Assembly (NCBI RefSeq): GCF_000768685.1
Contig: NZ_AVPK01000005.1
Span: 186,001 to 250,000, forward strand
Length of the DNA stretch: 64,000 bases
Direction of reading: 5' to 3'
DNA from: Knoellia subterranea KCTC 19937
Lineage (GTDB): Bacteria; Actinomycetota; Actinomycetes; Actinomycetales; Dermatophilaceae
The stretch's first letter is position 1. Each line of letters starts with the position of its first letter. The position numbers were made by a program, and so were the translations under genes. A model generated the notes under the pieces. That model was given only the letters and a program-made list of their open reading frames with translations. It searched no databases and was not told the DNA's origin. Of this stretch, positions 17,495 through 27,609 are shown piece after piece.

Positions 17495-17611
17495 CGGCGT
17501 CCGGACTCGAGCGCGTCGAGGATGTCGGTCGTGCTCGCTCCGGCCGTGCGATCGCGCTCGCGCAGTAGCGCGAACGGGTTCTCGTGGCCGGCGGTGTCGG
17601 GGGTCGGGCAT
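17491..17611 (-). pseudogene. Short antitoxin-like frame with a one-base shift
   Basis: The frame ending at TGA 17493-17491 encodes DTAGHENPFALLRERD and TDILDALESGRR, typical of a short antitoxin partner to the PIN toxin. It has no start codon of its own. ATG 17611 (MPDP) lies in a different frame, with a run of five C (minus strand) between. Removing one C would give one continuous 39-residue protein beginning MPDPDTAGHENP. The indel at a homopolymer may be a sequence error or true loss. Confidence 0.5.
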
Positions 17612-17622
17612 AACGTCGGTCC

Positions 17623-18165
17623 ATGGACACCACGGCAGCAGCACCCGGATCCTCCTCGGACGCACCCGCCACGCCCTCAGTCGACCGTCCCGTGTTTCCC
17701 GACGGCTACGGCATCCCCGAGACCACTGACGGTCAGCTCACCTGGGCTGACGTCGAGCCGCGGCTGGTGCAGTCGTTGCACTACTGGATCAGCAGCGTCC
17801 GACCTGACGGCACACCGCATTCCGTCCCGCGGTGGGGAGTCTGGGTCGACGGAAGGTTCTGGTACGACGGGGCGCCGACCACCCGGCATACCCGCAATGT
17901 CGAAAAGAACCCGGCCGTGACGCTCACCCTCGAGAGCGGCACCGAGGTCGTCATCATCGAAGGCGAGTCGGTCGCGACCCGGGCGGACGCCGAGGGTTTG
18001 GGCGCGCGGTTGTCGGAGGCGTTCGGGAAATACAAGGACAGCGGCTACTCCCCCGGGCCGGACTCGTGGTCGGGTGAGGACGGCGGCGGCCTGCGGGTCA
18101 TCACACCGAAGCGGGCCATGGCGTGGTTCGCGTTCCCGAAGGACTGCACGCGCTTCACCTGCTGA
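17623..18165 (+). CDS. Pyridoxamine 5'-phosphate oxidase-like (FMN split-barrel) protein
   Basis: This 180-residue protein has the split-barrel pattern of PPOX-like proteins: HYWISSVRPDGTPHSVPRWG, VWVDGRFWYDGAPTTRHTRN, VEKNPAVTLTLESG and VVIIEGESVA, followed by a C-terminal region ending in FPKDCTRFTC. Members bind FMN or F420 and reduce varied substrates. It is transcribed away from the PIN toxin locus and is followed directly by the first DnaA-box/small-RNA unit. Confidence 0.82.
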   Translation: MDTTAAAPGSSSDAPATPSVDRPVFPDGYGIPETTDGQLTWADVEPRLVQSLHYWISSVRPDGTPHSVPRWGVWVDGRFWYDGAPTTRHTRNVEKNPAVTLTLESGTEVVIIEGESVATRADAEGLGARLSEAFGKYKDSGYSPGPDSWSGEDGGGLRVITPKRAMAWFAFPKDCTRFTC

Positions 18166-18175
18166 TGGCGCGGTC

Positions 18176-18273
18176 TTGTCCACAGACGGTTGGGGACAAC
18201 ATGGGGACAAGTGGGCTACGCGGTGGACAACGGTGCGTGTGTTGTGGACAAACCGTGGCGTGGCTGTGGACAG
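18176..18273. promoter_or_regulatory. Cluster of DnaA-box-like sites, unit 1
   Basis: Six nonamers of the actinobacterial DnaA-box type lie in 98 bases. TTGTCCACA is at 18176 and, on the opposite strand, at 18243-18251. TTGTCCCCA (complement) is at 18191 and 18202, TTGTCCACC at 18222 and CTGTCCACA at 18265. No dnaA or dnaN gene is nearby, so this is not the usual origin. It could titrate DnaA or control the RNA that follows. Confidence 0.65.
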
Positions 18274-18304
18274 AAATGGAATTCGAGAAAGTTCTCGAAA
18301 GCCC

Positions 18305-18334
18305 TTGTGGCACAACGCAATTGGGGCGTAGAAC
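18305..18334 (+). promoter_or_regulatory. Putative promoter of small RNA copy 1
   Basis: TTGTGG (18305-18310) and TAGAAC (18329-18334) are 18 bases apart. The same hexamers and spacing occur in copy 2 (24362-24391) inside the best-conserved part of the duplicated unit. Confidence 0.5.
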
Positions 18335-18340
18335 TCTCTT

Positions 18341-18524
18341 ACGCACTCCCCTCGGGGAGAGCGGGACAGCTCGGAAACGAACGTCCGCACAGGTGGTTCG
18401 CCCCCCTGCGAGAGCCAGGTGACGTAGGCACTCGGGACCAGAAGAGAAGAGCAGTCGATCGGGATCGTCACATCGACCGATCACCCCGAAGGGCCCTTGG
18501 AACTCATACTTCCGAGGGCCCTTC
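18341..18524 (+). ncRNA. Candidate structured small RNA, copy 1
   Basis: This stretch of about 184 bases is closely similar to 24398-24579 and has no coding pattern. Predicted helices are CTCCCC/GGGGAG and GAGC/GCTC, then a long stem GTCC/GGAC enclosing a CAGGTGG-TTCG-CCCCCCTG hairpin, then GATCGG/CCGATC, then the terminator hairpin. Several differences from copy 2 are paired, for example in the TTCG-capped stem and the GTCC stem. Such changes point to a conserved RNA structure. No known RNA family is recognised with confidence. Confidence 0.6.
18488..18524 (+). terminator. Strong hairpin at the end of small RNA copy 1
   Basis: GAAGGGCCCTTGGAA pairs with CTTCCGAGGGCCCTTC around a six-base loop. 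It is nearly identical in copy 2 at 24543-24579. No U-tract follows, as is common in high-GC genomes. Confidence 0.7.
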
Positions 18525-18570
18525 ACCCTTGTCCGGCCCGGGATCGCGCCCGCTCGGATGTGCCACCTGC

Positions 18571-18645
18571 CGACTTCTTGCCCCGTTGGGACACGGGCGA
18601 CAGCGCGTAGCGCCGCACCGCGTGTCCCAACGGGGCAAGAAGTCG
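18571..18645. repeat. Intergenic palindrome family A, perfect 25-base arms
   Basis: The arm at 18571-18595 (core TTGCCCCGTTGGGACAC) is matched perfectly by its complement at 18621-18645, with a 25-base loop. It lies between small RNA 1 and the convergent regulator and could end transcription from both sides. A single arm recurs at 24601-24625, and a variant palindrome lies at 27497-27560. Confidence 0.85.
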
Positions 18646-18659
18646 AGGGAGGAGCGTGA

Positions 18660-19229
18660 TCAGGCGACGGCGGCGTCGACGGCCTGGAGGCGATAGCCCA
18701 CACCGTGCACCGAGTGGACCTCGCAGCCGGCGTTCGGGCCGAGGCGCTTGCGCAGCCGCTTGACCGTCGACGCCAACTGTTCGTGGTCGCCGAGATAGTC
18801 GGTGTGCCACAGCGCCTTGACGAGCGCACCGAAGGGCCAGACCCGGTGCAGGTCCGAGGCGAGGAGGGTCAACAGGTCGAACTCGCGGGCCGACATCCGG
18901 AGCAGCTGGTCACCGGCAAGGACTTCGCGGACGGGCGGGTCAATGGTGAGCCGACCGACCCGAATCGGCTCCGGCTCGACCGCGGCGACGGAACCCCGCG
19001 CCGTGATCGCCGTCGCCGGGGCAGCCGACGCGTCAGTGCCCGTCGCGGCACTGGACACCGCCGGCATCGGCTGACCGACCGGCCCCGCGAGCACCGTCCG
19101 GGCGGTCTCGACGTCACTGGCCGCCATGACGAGCGTGCCGTGGGCCACCGATGCGGCGAGGGCGGCGACCTCCTTGAGGGGCAGTCCGACACACACGACG
19201 AGTGTCTGGGCGATCGGACCGTGACTCAT
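18660..19229 (-). CDS. Winged-helix (OmpR/PhoB-type) regulator without receiver domain
   Basis: The 189-residue protein has a C-terminal OmpR/PhoB-like winged helix (about residues 95-185): LTIDPPVREVLAGDQLLRMS, REFDLLTLLASDLHRVW, TVKRLRKRLG and VHSVHGVGYRL. The N-terminal 90 residues (VVCVGLPLKEVAALAASVA) lack the aspartate pocket of response regulators, so control by a sensor kinase is unlikely. ATG 19229 follows GGAGAAGAAC. It is divergent from the large secreted protease, which it may control. Confidence 0.82.
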   Translation of the reverse strand: MSHGPIAQTLVVCVGLPLKEVAALAASVAHGTLVMAASDVETARTVLAGPVGQPMPAVSSAATGTDASAAPATAITARGSVAAVEPEPIRVGRLTIDPPVREVLAGDQLLRMSAREFDLLTLLASDLHRVWPFGALVKALWHTDYLGDHEQLASTVKRLRKRLGPNAGCEVHSVHGVGYRLQAVDAAVA

Positions 19230-19341
19230 GGTTCTTCTCCATCCCCTGCGGAGCACTTCTGAGCAACCTCAATGAACGGAACCTAGGCCCGAGTCGGTAA
19301 AAGGCGGCCCGGCTACGGGTAAGTAGTTGGCAAAATTCCGA

Positions 19342-19405
19342 TCACTTGCGCCGGATAGTTACCACGCCGCAGCCTCCGAGGTGGGGAACCCACCGAGCAA
19401 AGTGA
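19342..19405 (+). ncRNA. Possible structured leader RNA of the protease gene
   Basis: TCACTTG (19342) pairs with CAAAGTGA (19398) to close an element. Inside are ACGCCGCAGCCTCC and a GGTGGG-GAA-CCCACC hairpin (19380-19394). The compact closed shape 170 bases before an exported protease recalls actinobacterial cyclic-dinucleotide riboswitches, but I cannot match a consensus with certainty. A tandem repeat of the 11-mer CCGGACATTGC follows (19406-19427). Confidence 0.35.
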
Positions 19406-19507
19406 CCGGACATTGCCCGGACATTGCCCGACTCGCGCCCTCGACCTGCCCGACAAGTGACCCGCAGGCGTCCTTCCCCGTGCCGGGAGCCGCTGCAAGC
19501 GTGAGAC

Positions 19508-19533
19508 GACGTCCCCGCGATCACGGGGACGTC
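19508..19533. repeat. Inverted repeat before the protease start
   Basis: GACGTCCCCG (19508-19517) and CGGGGACGTC (19524-19533) are perfect arms six bases apart, 45 bases before the protease ATG. This could be an operator or an RNA hairpin. Confidence 0.55.
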
Positions 19534-19577
19534 CCCTCGTCCCGGACACCCATCCGGGGCCAGATGACGGAGGTTCC

Positions 19578-22500
19578 ATGCGAGTTCATTCCGAAGGGCG
19601 GGGACGGCTGTGGCCAGCCATCCTGGCGGTCATTGCCCTGATCCTGGCCACATGGGGCGCGGGCCTGCAGTCGGCCCAGGCCGCCGGAGTCCAGGGCACA
19701 CCAGCTGCTGGATCCGACCCGGACGCCAAGTTCACCGCTGCGGTGACCAAGCAACTCCAGACCCAGAAGTCCGCGGACTTCTGGGTTCGTTTTGCTGACC
19801 GCGCGGACCTCACGGCCGCCAGTTCCCTCAAGGACTGGAACAAGCGCGGCGTGGCGGTCTACGACGCGCTGCGCAAGCAGGCCGCGGCATCGCAGGCCGA
19901 CGTCATCGCCCAGCTCAAGAAGGCGAACATCGACCACACCTCGTACTGGATCAGCAACGCGGTCCTCGTCCGTGGCGGCACCGAAGAGCTCGCCCAGTCG
20001 CTCGCCAAGAACGCGAAGGTCGCGCAGATCCGGGAGACCAGCGTCTACGAGGCGCCCGAGCCGATCGATCTGAAGAAGACCGGCGACATGGGCCATGACG
20101 CGGTCGAGTGGGGCATCTCCGCGATCAACGCCGACGACGTCTGGGCCAGTGGCATCACCGGCCAGGGCATCACCGTGTCGAGCATCGACTCCGGAACCGA
20201 CGTCAACCACCCGGCCCTGAAGTCGAAGTACCGCGGCCTCCTGCCCGGTGGCACCTTCGACAACAACTACAACTTCTTCGACTCCGCCGGTGCGTGCAAC
20301 GACGCCGGCGACCCGTGCGACACCGACGGTCACGGCACCCACACGATGGGCACGATGCTCGGCTCCGACGGCGCCAACCAGATCGGTGTCGCCCCCGACG
20401 CCAACTGGATCGAGGCCAACGGGTGCAGCACCTGTGCCGACGCCGACCTCATGGAGTCGGGCCAGTGGATGCTCGCCCCGACGCGCACCGATGGCACCGG
20501 CGCCGACCCGAGCAAGCGGCCGCACGTCATCAACAACTCGTGGGGTTCGCGCAACCCGAGCAACGACCCGTTCATGGAGGACATCACCCTCGCGTGGGAG
20601 GCCGCCGGCATCTTCGGCCAGTGGTCCAACGGCAACAGTGGGCCGGCGTGCAACACGAGCGGTTCGCCCGGCTCGCGCATCGCGAACTACTCCTCCGGCG
20701 CGTTCGACATCTCCGGCAACATCGCGAGCTTCTCGGCCCGCGGCGCCGGCCAGGACGGCGTCGTCAAGCCGAACATCTCGGCTCCCGGCGTCAACGTCCG
20801 CTCCTCCCTCCCGGGCGGTAGCTACGGCACGGCCAACGGCACGTCCATGGCCTCACCGCACGTGGCCGGAGCAGTCGCTCTCCTGTGGAGCGCCGCACCG
20901 TCCCTCGTCGGTGACATCGCCGGAACCCGGGCGCTGCTCAACTCCACGGCCGTCGACACGAGTGACCTCACCTGTGGCGGCACCGCCGAGAACAACAACG
21001 TCTGGGGTCAGGGCAAGCTCGACGTCCAGGCGCTCATCGCCGCCGCTCCCGTCGGCAACGCCGGGCACATCGCCGGCACCGTGACGGCCGGTGGCAACCC
21101 GGTCAGCGGCGCCACGGTCCAGGTGACCGGTCCGACCACCCGCACCCTCACCACCGGTGCCGACGGCGCGTTCAACGTCGCGGTCACCGCGGGCGACTAC
21201 ACGGTCAAGGTCACGGCCTTCGGCTACCTCGCCTCGACCCAGTCGACCTCGGTTGCAGCGGGTGCGACCGCGACGGTGAGCGTCGCGCTGGAAGCTGCTG
21301 CCCGGCATACCGTGTCGGGCACGGTGACCATGGGCGAAGGTGGACCGCCGGTCAACGGCGCCACCGTCGCCATCGCGTCCCAAATCGCCTCTGTCACAAC
21401 GGGATCGGACGGTCGCTACTCCATCGCTGATGTGCCCGAGGGGACCTACACCCTCAGCGTCAGCATCGGTGGTTGCGCGGCTCCGTTCTCCCGTGAGGTC
21501 GTCGTCGATGGCGACGAGACGGTCAACGCGGCGCTCGCGGCGCGGGCCGACGGCTACGGCTACACCTGCAGCGTGACGACGGGCACTCCCGCCCAGGGCA
21601 CGACGCAGACGACCCTCACCGGTGACGAGAGCTCGCTCGCGATCGACCTGCCGTGGAGCTTCCCGCTCTATGGCAACACCTACCCCAAGGCGTACGTGTC
21701 GACGAACGGTCACATCAACTTCCTGGCCGGAGCGACGCTCTACTCCAACGGGACGCTCCCGTCCGCGGCTGCTCCCAACGCGGCGATCTACCCGTACTGG
21801 GACGACCTCAACATCGACGCCAGCGCCGGTGTGTGGACCGGGACGACGACGATCGGAGGTGTCGAGGCGTTCGTCATCGAGTACCGCAACGTCCGTCTCT
21901 ACGCCGACGCCAACGCCCGCACGAACTTCTCGGTTGCGTTGTTGCGCAACGGAAAGATCGTCATGGGCTACGGCGCGATGACCGAGGGCAAGCCGGCACT
22001 GACCGGCACCTCGGCGACCATCGGCATCGAGAACGCGACGGGCACCGTCGCGTGGCTCTACTCCTTCAACAACGCCGGAGTGGTCTCGCCGAACATGTCG
22101 CTGACCTTCTCGCCGCCGCCCTCGGGCACCCTCTCCGGGACCATCACCGACGCGAACGACCACCTCCCGGTGGCCGGCGCCAAGGTGACGATCACCCCGG
22201 CCACGGGTGACCCGGTGTCGGTCACCACCGCGGAGGACGGCACCTACTCGAAGGTCCTCTTCCTCGGAACGTATGCCGTGAAGGCCGAGGCGGAGAACTA
22301 CGTCACCGAGTCGACGTCGATCACCTTCGACAGCGACGGTGACACCGCCGAGTTCAGTCCGGCGCTCAAGACGGGCATCGCGACGATCACCGGCGCGGAG
22401 TCCTACGACTGGGGCGTCCTCGCCGCGGGTGACACCCGGCGCGAGACGTTCACGGTCAAGAACACGGGCACCGCTCCGCTCGAATTCTCGGTGGCCGAGT

Positions 22501-24017
22501 CCGGTCGCAAGACCACCTCGTCGGCCTCGCGACCCGCCGTGCTCAGCGGTGATGCCGTGAAGACGGCGACGAAGGGTCACACCAGCGCGAAGTCCGCCAA
22601 GGGGCTCTTCAGCACCGCACAACGTGCGGCGCAGAAGTCCCTCGTCGGGCCGACCGCGACCGGTGACGTGCTCAAGAGCTGGGACACGGGACTCTCCGTG
22701 GCCTGGGGTGTTGGCGTCAACTCCAACACCCACGTCTGGATCTCCGACCCGGAAGCCATCACCAACACCGCCTTCACGACCGACGGCGCCGCCCAGGCGG
22801 AGTTCCCCGGCAACTGGGGCGGCTCGTGGAACGGTGACATGGCCCTGAACACCCGCACGGGTGAGATGTGCCAGGTCAACGTCGGTGGCGACAACACGAT
22901 CGTCTGCTTCGACTCCTCGACTGGTGTGGAGTCGTCGCGGATCGACGGACCGGAGTGGACGAGCACGTCGCAGCGCGGCCTCGCGTACAACGAGGGCGAG
23001 GACGTTTTCTACATCGGCGGCTGGAACGAGGGCATCCTCTACACCGTCGCCGGCCCAACCCACGACACCCCGGGCGCGACCCTGGCTCAGTGTGAGACGG
23101 CGGAGCCCGGCATTGCCGGTCTCGCGTTCAACTCCGAGTCGGGAACCGTGTGGATGGTGCCGAGTGCCGAGACGACGGTGTTCTACCAACTGTCGCCCGC
23201 GGACTGCTCGACGCTGCGCACGGTCGCCTTCCCGTCGACCGAGGACTTCCCCGGCGCCGGGCTCGAGGCGGACGCGGAGGGCAACCTCTGGGCGGCCGAC
23301 CAGGTGTCCGGCAAGGCGTACCTCGTCGACGTCGGTGACCCGATCTCCACGGACGTCCCGTGGATCTCGGTCGACCCGACGACCGCGACGATCGCCGTCG
23401 GTGAGACGAAGACGTTCACGGTGGACGTCGACGCCTCGCTCGCCGAGCCCGGTGTCTGGTCGGGTGCCCTGCGCATCTCGACCGGCGCTGGTCGCGTCAA
23501 GGCCACCACCGTTCCGTTCCACGTCGTCATCTCGTCCTACTCGGTCGGTGTTGACGCGGGCGGCGCGGCGTCCCAGGGCAAGGACCTCTTCCTCTGGAAG
23601 GGCGACAAGCCGTGGGCCGCGGGCAGCTGGGGTTACGTCGGATCCGGCACTCGGGTCGTCACCACGTCGAAGGCGATCGCCAAGACGGATGACCCGAAGC
23701 TGTTCCAGACGCAGCGCGTCGGGGCGATGTCCTACCGGTTCGACGACGCACCGGCTGGCACCTACGCGGTCGACTTCGGCTTCGCCGAGTTGGCCAACAC
23801 CAAGGCCGGCAAGCACCAGTTCGACGTCAAGGTCAACGGGGCGTACGTCCTCGTCGGCAAGGACATCGTCAAGGACGCCGGCACCTTCACCGCCGACCTC
23901 GACCAGATCACGGTCGAGCACGCCGGCGGCACGCTGACGATCGAGTTCGTCCCGCGCAAGGCCATGGGACAGCCGGTCATCAACACCCTCAAGGTCCAGG
24001 AGAGGAGCGACCTCTGA
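19578..24017 (+). CDS. Large secreted subtilisin-like (S8) serine protease with carboxypeptidase-regulatory-like and malectin-like domains
   Basis: This 1479-residue exported protease has a signal peptide (ILAVIALILATWGAG, cleavage near QAA) and a propeptide (about 50-165). The S8 domain follows with Asp204 (SSIDSGTD), His252 (DGHGTHTMGT) and Ser423 (NGTSMASPHVAG). Downstream are beta modules of the carboxypeptidase-regulatory type (AGTVTAGGNPVSGATVQV; SGTVTMGEGGPPVNGATV; SGTITDANDHLPVAGAKV). There is a region with an Ig-like repeat (WGVLAAGDTRRETFTVKNTG) and propeller-like blades, and a malectin-like C-terminus (about 1325-1479). The protein probably digests proteins outside the cell, with the C-terminal domains binding carbohydrate or substrate. 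ATG 19578 has GGAGG upstream. It is monocistronic. Confidence 0.92.
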   Translation: MRVHSEGRGRLWPAILAVIALILATWGAGLQSAQAAGVQGTPAAGSDPDAKFTAAVTKQLQTQKSADFWVRFADRADLTAASSLKDWNKRGVAVYDALRKQAAASQADVIAQLKKANIDHTSYWISNAVLVRGGTEELAQSLAKNAKVAQIRETSVYEAPEPIDLKKTGDMGHDAVEWGISAINADDVWASGITGQGITVSSIDSGTDVNHPALKSKYRGLLPGGTFDNNYNFFDSAGACNDAGDPCDTDGHGTHTMGTMLGSDGANQIGVAPDANWIEANGCSTCADADLMESGQWMLAPTRTDGTGADPSKRPHVINNSWGSRNPSNDPFMEDITLAWEAAGIFGQWSNGNSGPACNTSGSPGSRIANYSSGAFDISGNIASFSARGAGQDGVVKPNISAPGVNVRSSLPGGSYGTANGTSMASPHVAGAVALLWSAAPSLVGDIAGTRALLNSTAVDTSDLTCGGTAENNNVWGQGKLDVQALIAAAPVGNAGHIAGTVTAGGNPVSGATVQVTGPTTRTLTTGADGAFNVAVTAGDYTVKVTAFGYLASTQSTSVAAGATATVSVALEAAARHTVSGTVTMGEGGPPVNGATVAIASQIASVTTGSDGRYSIADVPEGTYTLSVSIGGCAAPFSREVVVDGDETVNAALAARADGYGYTCSVTTGTPAQGTTQTTLTGDESSLAIDLPWSFPLYGNTYPKAYVSTNGHINFLAGATLYSNGTLPSAAAPNAAIYPYWDDLNIDASAGVWTGTTTIGGVEAFVIEYRNVRLYADANARTNFSVALLRNGKIVMGYGAMTEGKPALTGTSATIGIENATGTVAWLYSFNNAGVVSPNMSLTFSPPPSGTLSGTITDANDHLPVAGAKVTITPATGDPVSVTTAEDGTYSKVLFLGTYAVKAEAENYVTESTSITFDSDGDTAEFSPALKTGIATITGAESYDWGVLAAGDTRRETFTVKNTGTAPLEFSVAESGRKTTSSASRPAVLSGDAVKTATKGHTSAKSAKGLFSTAQRAAQKSLVGPTATGDVLKSWDTGLSVAWGVGVNSNTHVWISDPEAITNTAFTTDGAAQAEFPGNWGGSWNGDMALNTRTGEMCQVNVGGDNTIVCFDSSTGVESSRIDGPEWTSTSQRGLAYNEGEDVFYIGGWNEGILYTVAGPTHDTPGATLAQCETAEPGIAGLAFNSESGTVWMVPSAETTVFYQLSPADCSTLRTVAFPSTEDFPGAGLEADAEGNLWAADQVSGKAYLVDVGDPISTDVPWISVDPTTATIAVGETKTFTVDVDASLAEPGVWSGALRISTGAGRVKATTVPFHVVISSYSVGVDAGGAASQGKDLFLWKGDKPWAAGSWGYVGSGTRVVTTSKAIAKTDDPKLFQTQRVGAMSYRFDDAPAGTYAVDFGFAELANTKAGKHQFDVKVNGAYVLVGKDIVKDAGTFTADLDQITVEHAGGTLTIEFVPRKAMGQPVINTLKVQERSDL

Positions 24018-24136
24018 CGGGTTGAGCCTCGGCTCGATCCCTTCCCCCCGGACTCCCGGTTCGTGCGCAGGCACGGACCGGGAGTTCCGGCGTGTGCGGT
24101 GTCGTCTCGAGGGGCCGAGCGAGGGCCAGGTGCCGT

Positions 24137-24203
24137 CAGACGACCAGTTCTGCGCGAGACGACCAGTTTGGGCTGGTCGTCTCGCGAAAAGGTGGTCGTC
24201 TCG
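24137..24203. repeat. Intergenic palindrome family C, copy 2
   Basis: CGCGAGACGACCAG (24153-24166) and CTGGTCGTCTCGCG (24173-24186) are perfect 14-base arms with a six-base loop. They are flanked by further GACGACCAGTTCTGC and GGTGGTCGTCTCG arms. This is a relative of 15519-15586. Confidence 0.8.
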
Positions 24204-24230
24204 AGGTGGGCGGGTGGCCCGCCCCTGTTC

Positions 24231-24329
24231 TTGTCCACAGGGGATTGGGGACAAGTTGGGGACGGAGCCGCAAACCGTGTGGACAACGTGACTCCTGCGG
24301 TGGACGACACGCCCGCCGCCTGTGGACGG
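24231..24329. promoter_or_regulatory. Cluster of DnaA-box-like sites, unit 2
   Basis: TTGTCCACA is at 24231, TGGGGACAA at 24246 and TGTGGACAA at 24278, with weaker TGGGGACGG, GGTGGACGA and TGTGGACGG sites in between and after. Order and spacing follow unit 1 at 18176-18273, with the outer sites more degenerate. Confidence 0.55.
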
Positions 24330-24397
24330 AGAAATTTCTGCAGGAAGTTTGGCGAAACCCCTTGTGGCACACCGCAATTCGGGCGTAGAAATCTCTT

Positions 24398-24579
24398 ACG
24401 CACTCCCCCCGGGGAGAGCGGGACAGCTCGGAAGAGAAGGTCCACACAGTGGGTTCGCCCACTGCGAGAGCCAGGTGACGTGGCACTCGGGACCTGAACG
24501 GAAGAGCAGTCGATCGGGAGCGTCACCACGACCGATCACCCCGAAGGGCCCTTGGAACTCATACTTCCGAGGGCCCTTC
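24398..24579 (+). ncRNA. Candidate structured small RNA, copy 2
   Basis: This second copy of the 18.3-kb RNA keeps the same putative promoter (TTGTGG 24362, TAGAAA 24386, 18-base spacer) and the same terminator hairpin (24543-24579). Its internal hairpin is CAGTGGG-TTCG-CCCACTG, closed within an AGGTCC/GGACCT stem. The corresponding stems in copy 1 differ in sequence but still largely pair. It lies between the protease and furA and is read in the furA direction, but is separated from furA by its terminator and about 200 bases. Confidence 0.6.
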
Positions 24580-24600
24580 ACCTATGTCCGGGCGGGTGAT

Positions 24601-24625
24601 CGTGTCCCAACGGGGCAAGAAGTCG
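24601..24625. repeat. Single arm of palindrome family A
   Basis: The 25 bases here are identical to the right arm of the perfect palindrome at 18621-18645 (core GTGTCCCAACGGGGCAAG). They sit at the same place after the small-RNA terminator, so they appear to be part of the duplicated unit. Confidence 0.8.
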
Positions 24626-24664
24626 AGGGCGCCGCGGGGGGTAGTGGGCGCGCGGCGCACAGAG

Positions 24665-24704
24665 TTCTCACTTCGCTTGATCGCGGCGGTCAAGCGAAGT
24701 GAGA
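24665..24704. repeat. Perfect inverted repeat upstream of furA (family D)
   Basis: TCTCACTTCGCTTGA (24666-24680) and TCAAGCGAAGTGAGA (24690-24704) are perfect 15-base arms with a nine-base loop, about 80 bases before furA. It could be an operator for furA autoregulation, though it does not look like a known FurA box. It could equally be another intergenic palindrome. Confidence 0.7.
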
Positions 24705-24781
24705 GAAACCCACTTCAGGCGGGAAAGTCGCTCGGTGTTTTCTTGACAGATTCCAGAAAAGGGAGTTGGCTGGATGCCGTG

Positions 24782-27480
<2,699 letters not shown>

Positions 27481-27496
27481 TAGTCAGCTTCGACTT

Positions 27497-27560
27497 ATTG
27501 CCCTGTTGGGACCCGATGTGCGGGCGGTACCGCCCGCACAAACGGTCCCAACAGGGCAAT
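27497..27560. repeat. Nested palindrome after katG (family A variant), probable terminator
   Basis: Outer arms ATTGCCCTGTTGGGACC (27497-27513) and GGTCCCAACAGGGCAAT (27544-27560) enclose a second perfect 24-base palindrome at 27517-27540 (half TGTGCGGGCGGT). The outer arms are the family A core with T for C. A degenerate half (GGTCCCAGCAGCGCAATA) follows topoisomerase IB near 28615. Confidence 0.8.
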
Positions 27561-27609
27561 ACGTCGTTCTGGGGTCGTGAGGCGTTGCGCGTGGTGGACA
27601 GTGGTCGAC

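Noticed and set aside
18176-18273. DnaA-box cluster as the chromosomal origin
   Set aside because: No dnaA, dnaN, rpmH or gidB is near, the cluster is small, and it is duplicated at 24.2 kb, so a secondary DnaA-binding region fits better.
20853-24377. Open minus-strand frame of over 1100 codons opposite the subtilase
   Set aside because: It is Arg/Gly/Val-rich without domains and mirrors the third-position GC bias of the real protease gene, whose catalytic triad is clear.
24665-24704. Annotating the furA-upstream inverted repeat as a FurA box
   Set aside because: It does not resemble a known FurA operator and fits equally well with the other intergenic palindromes.
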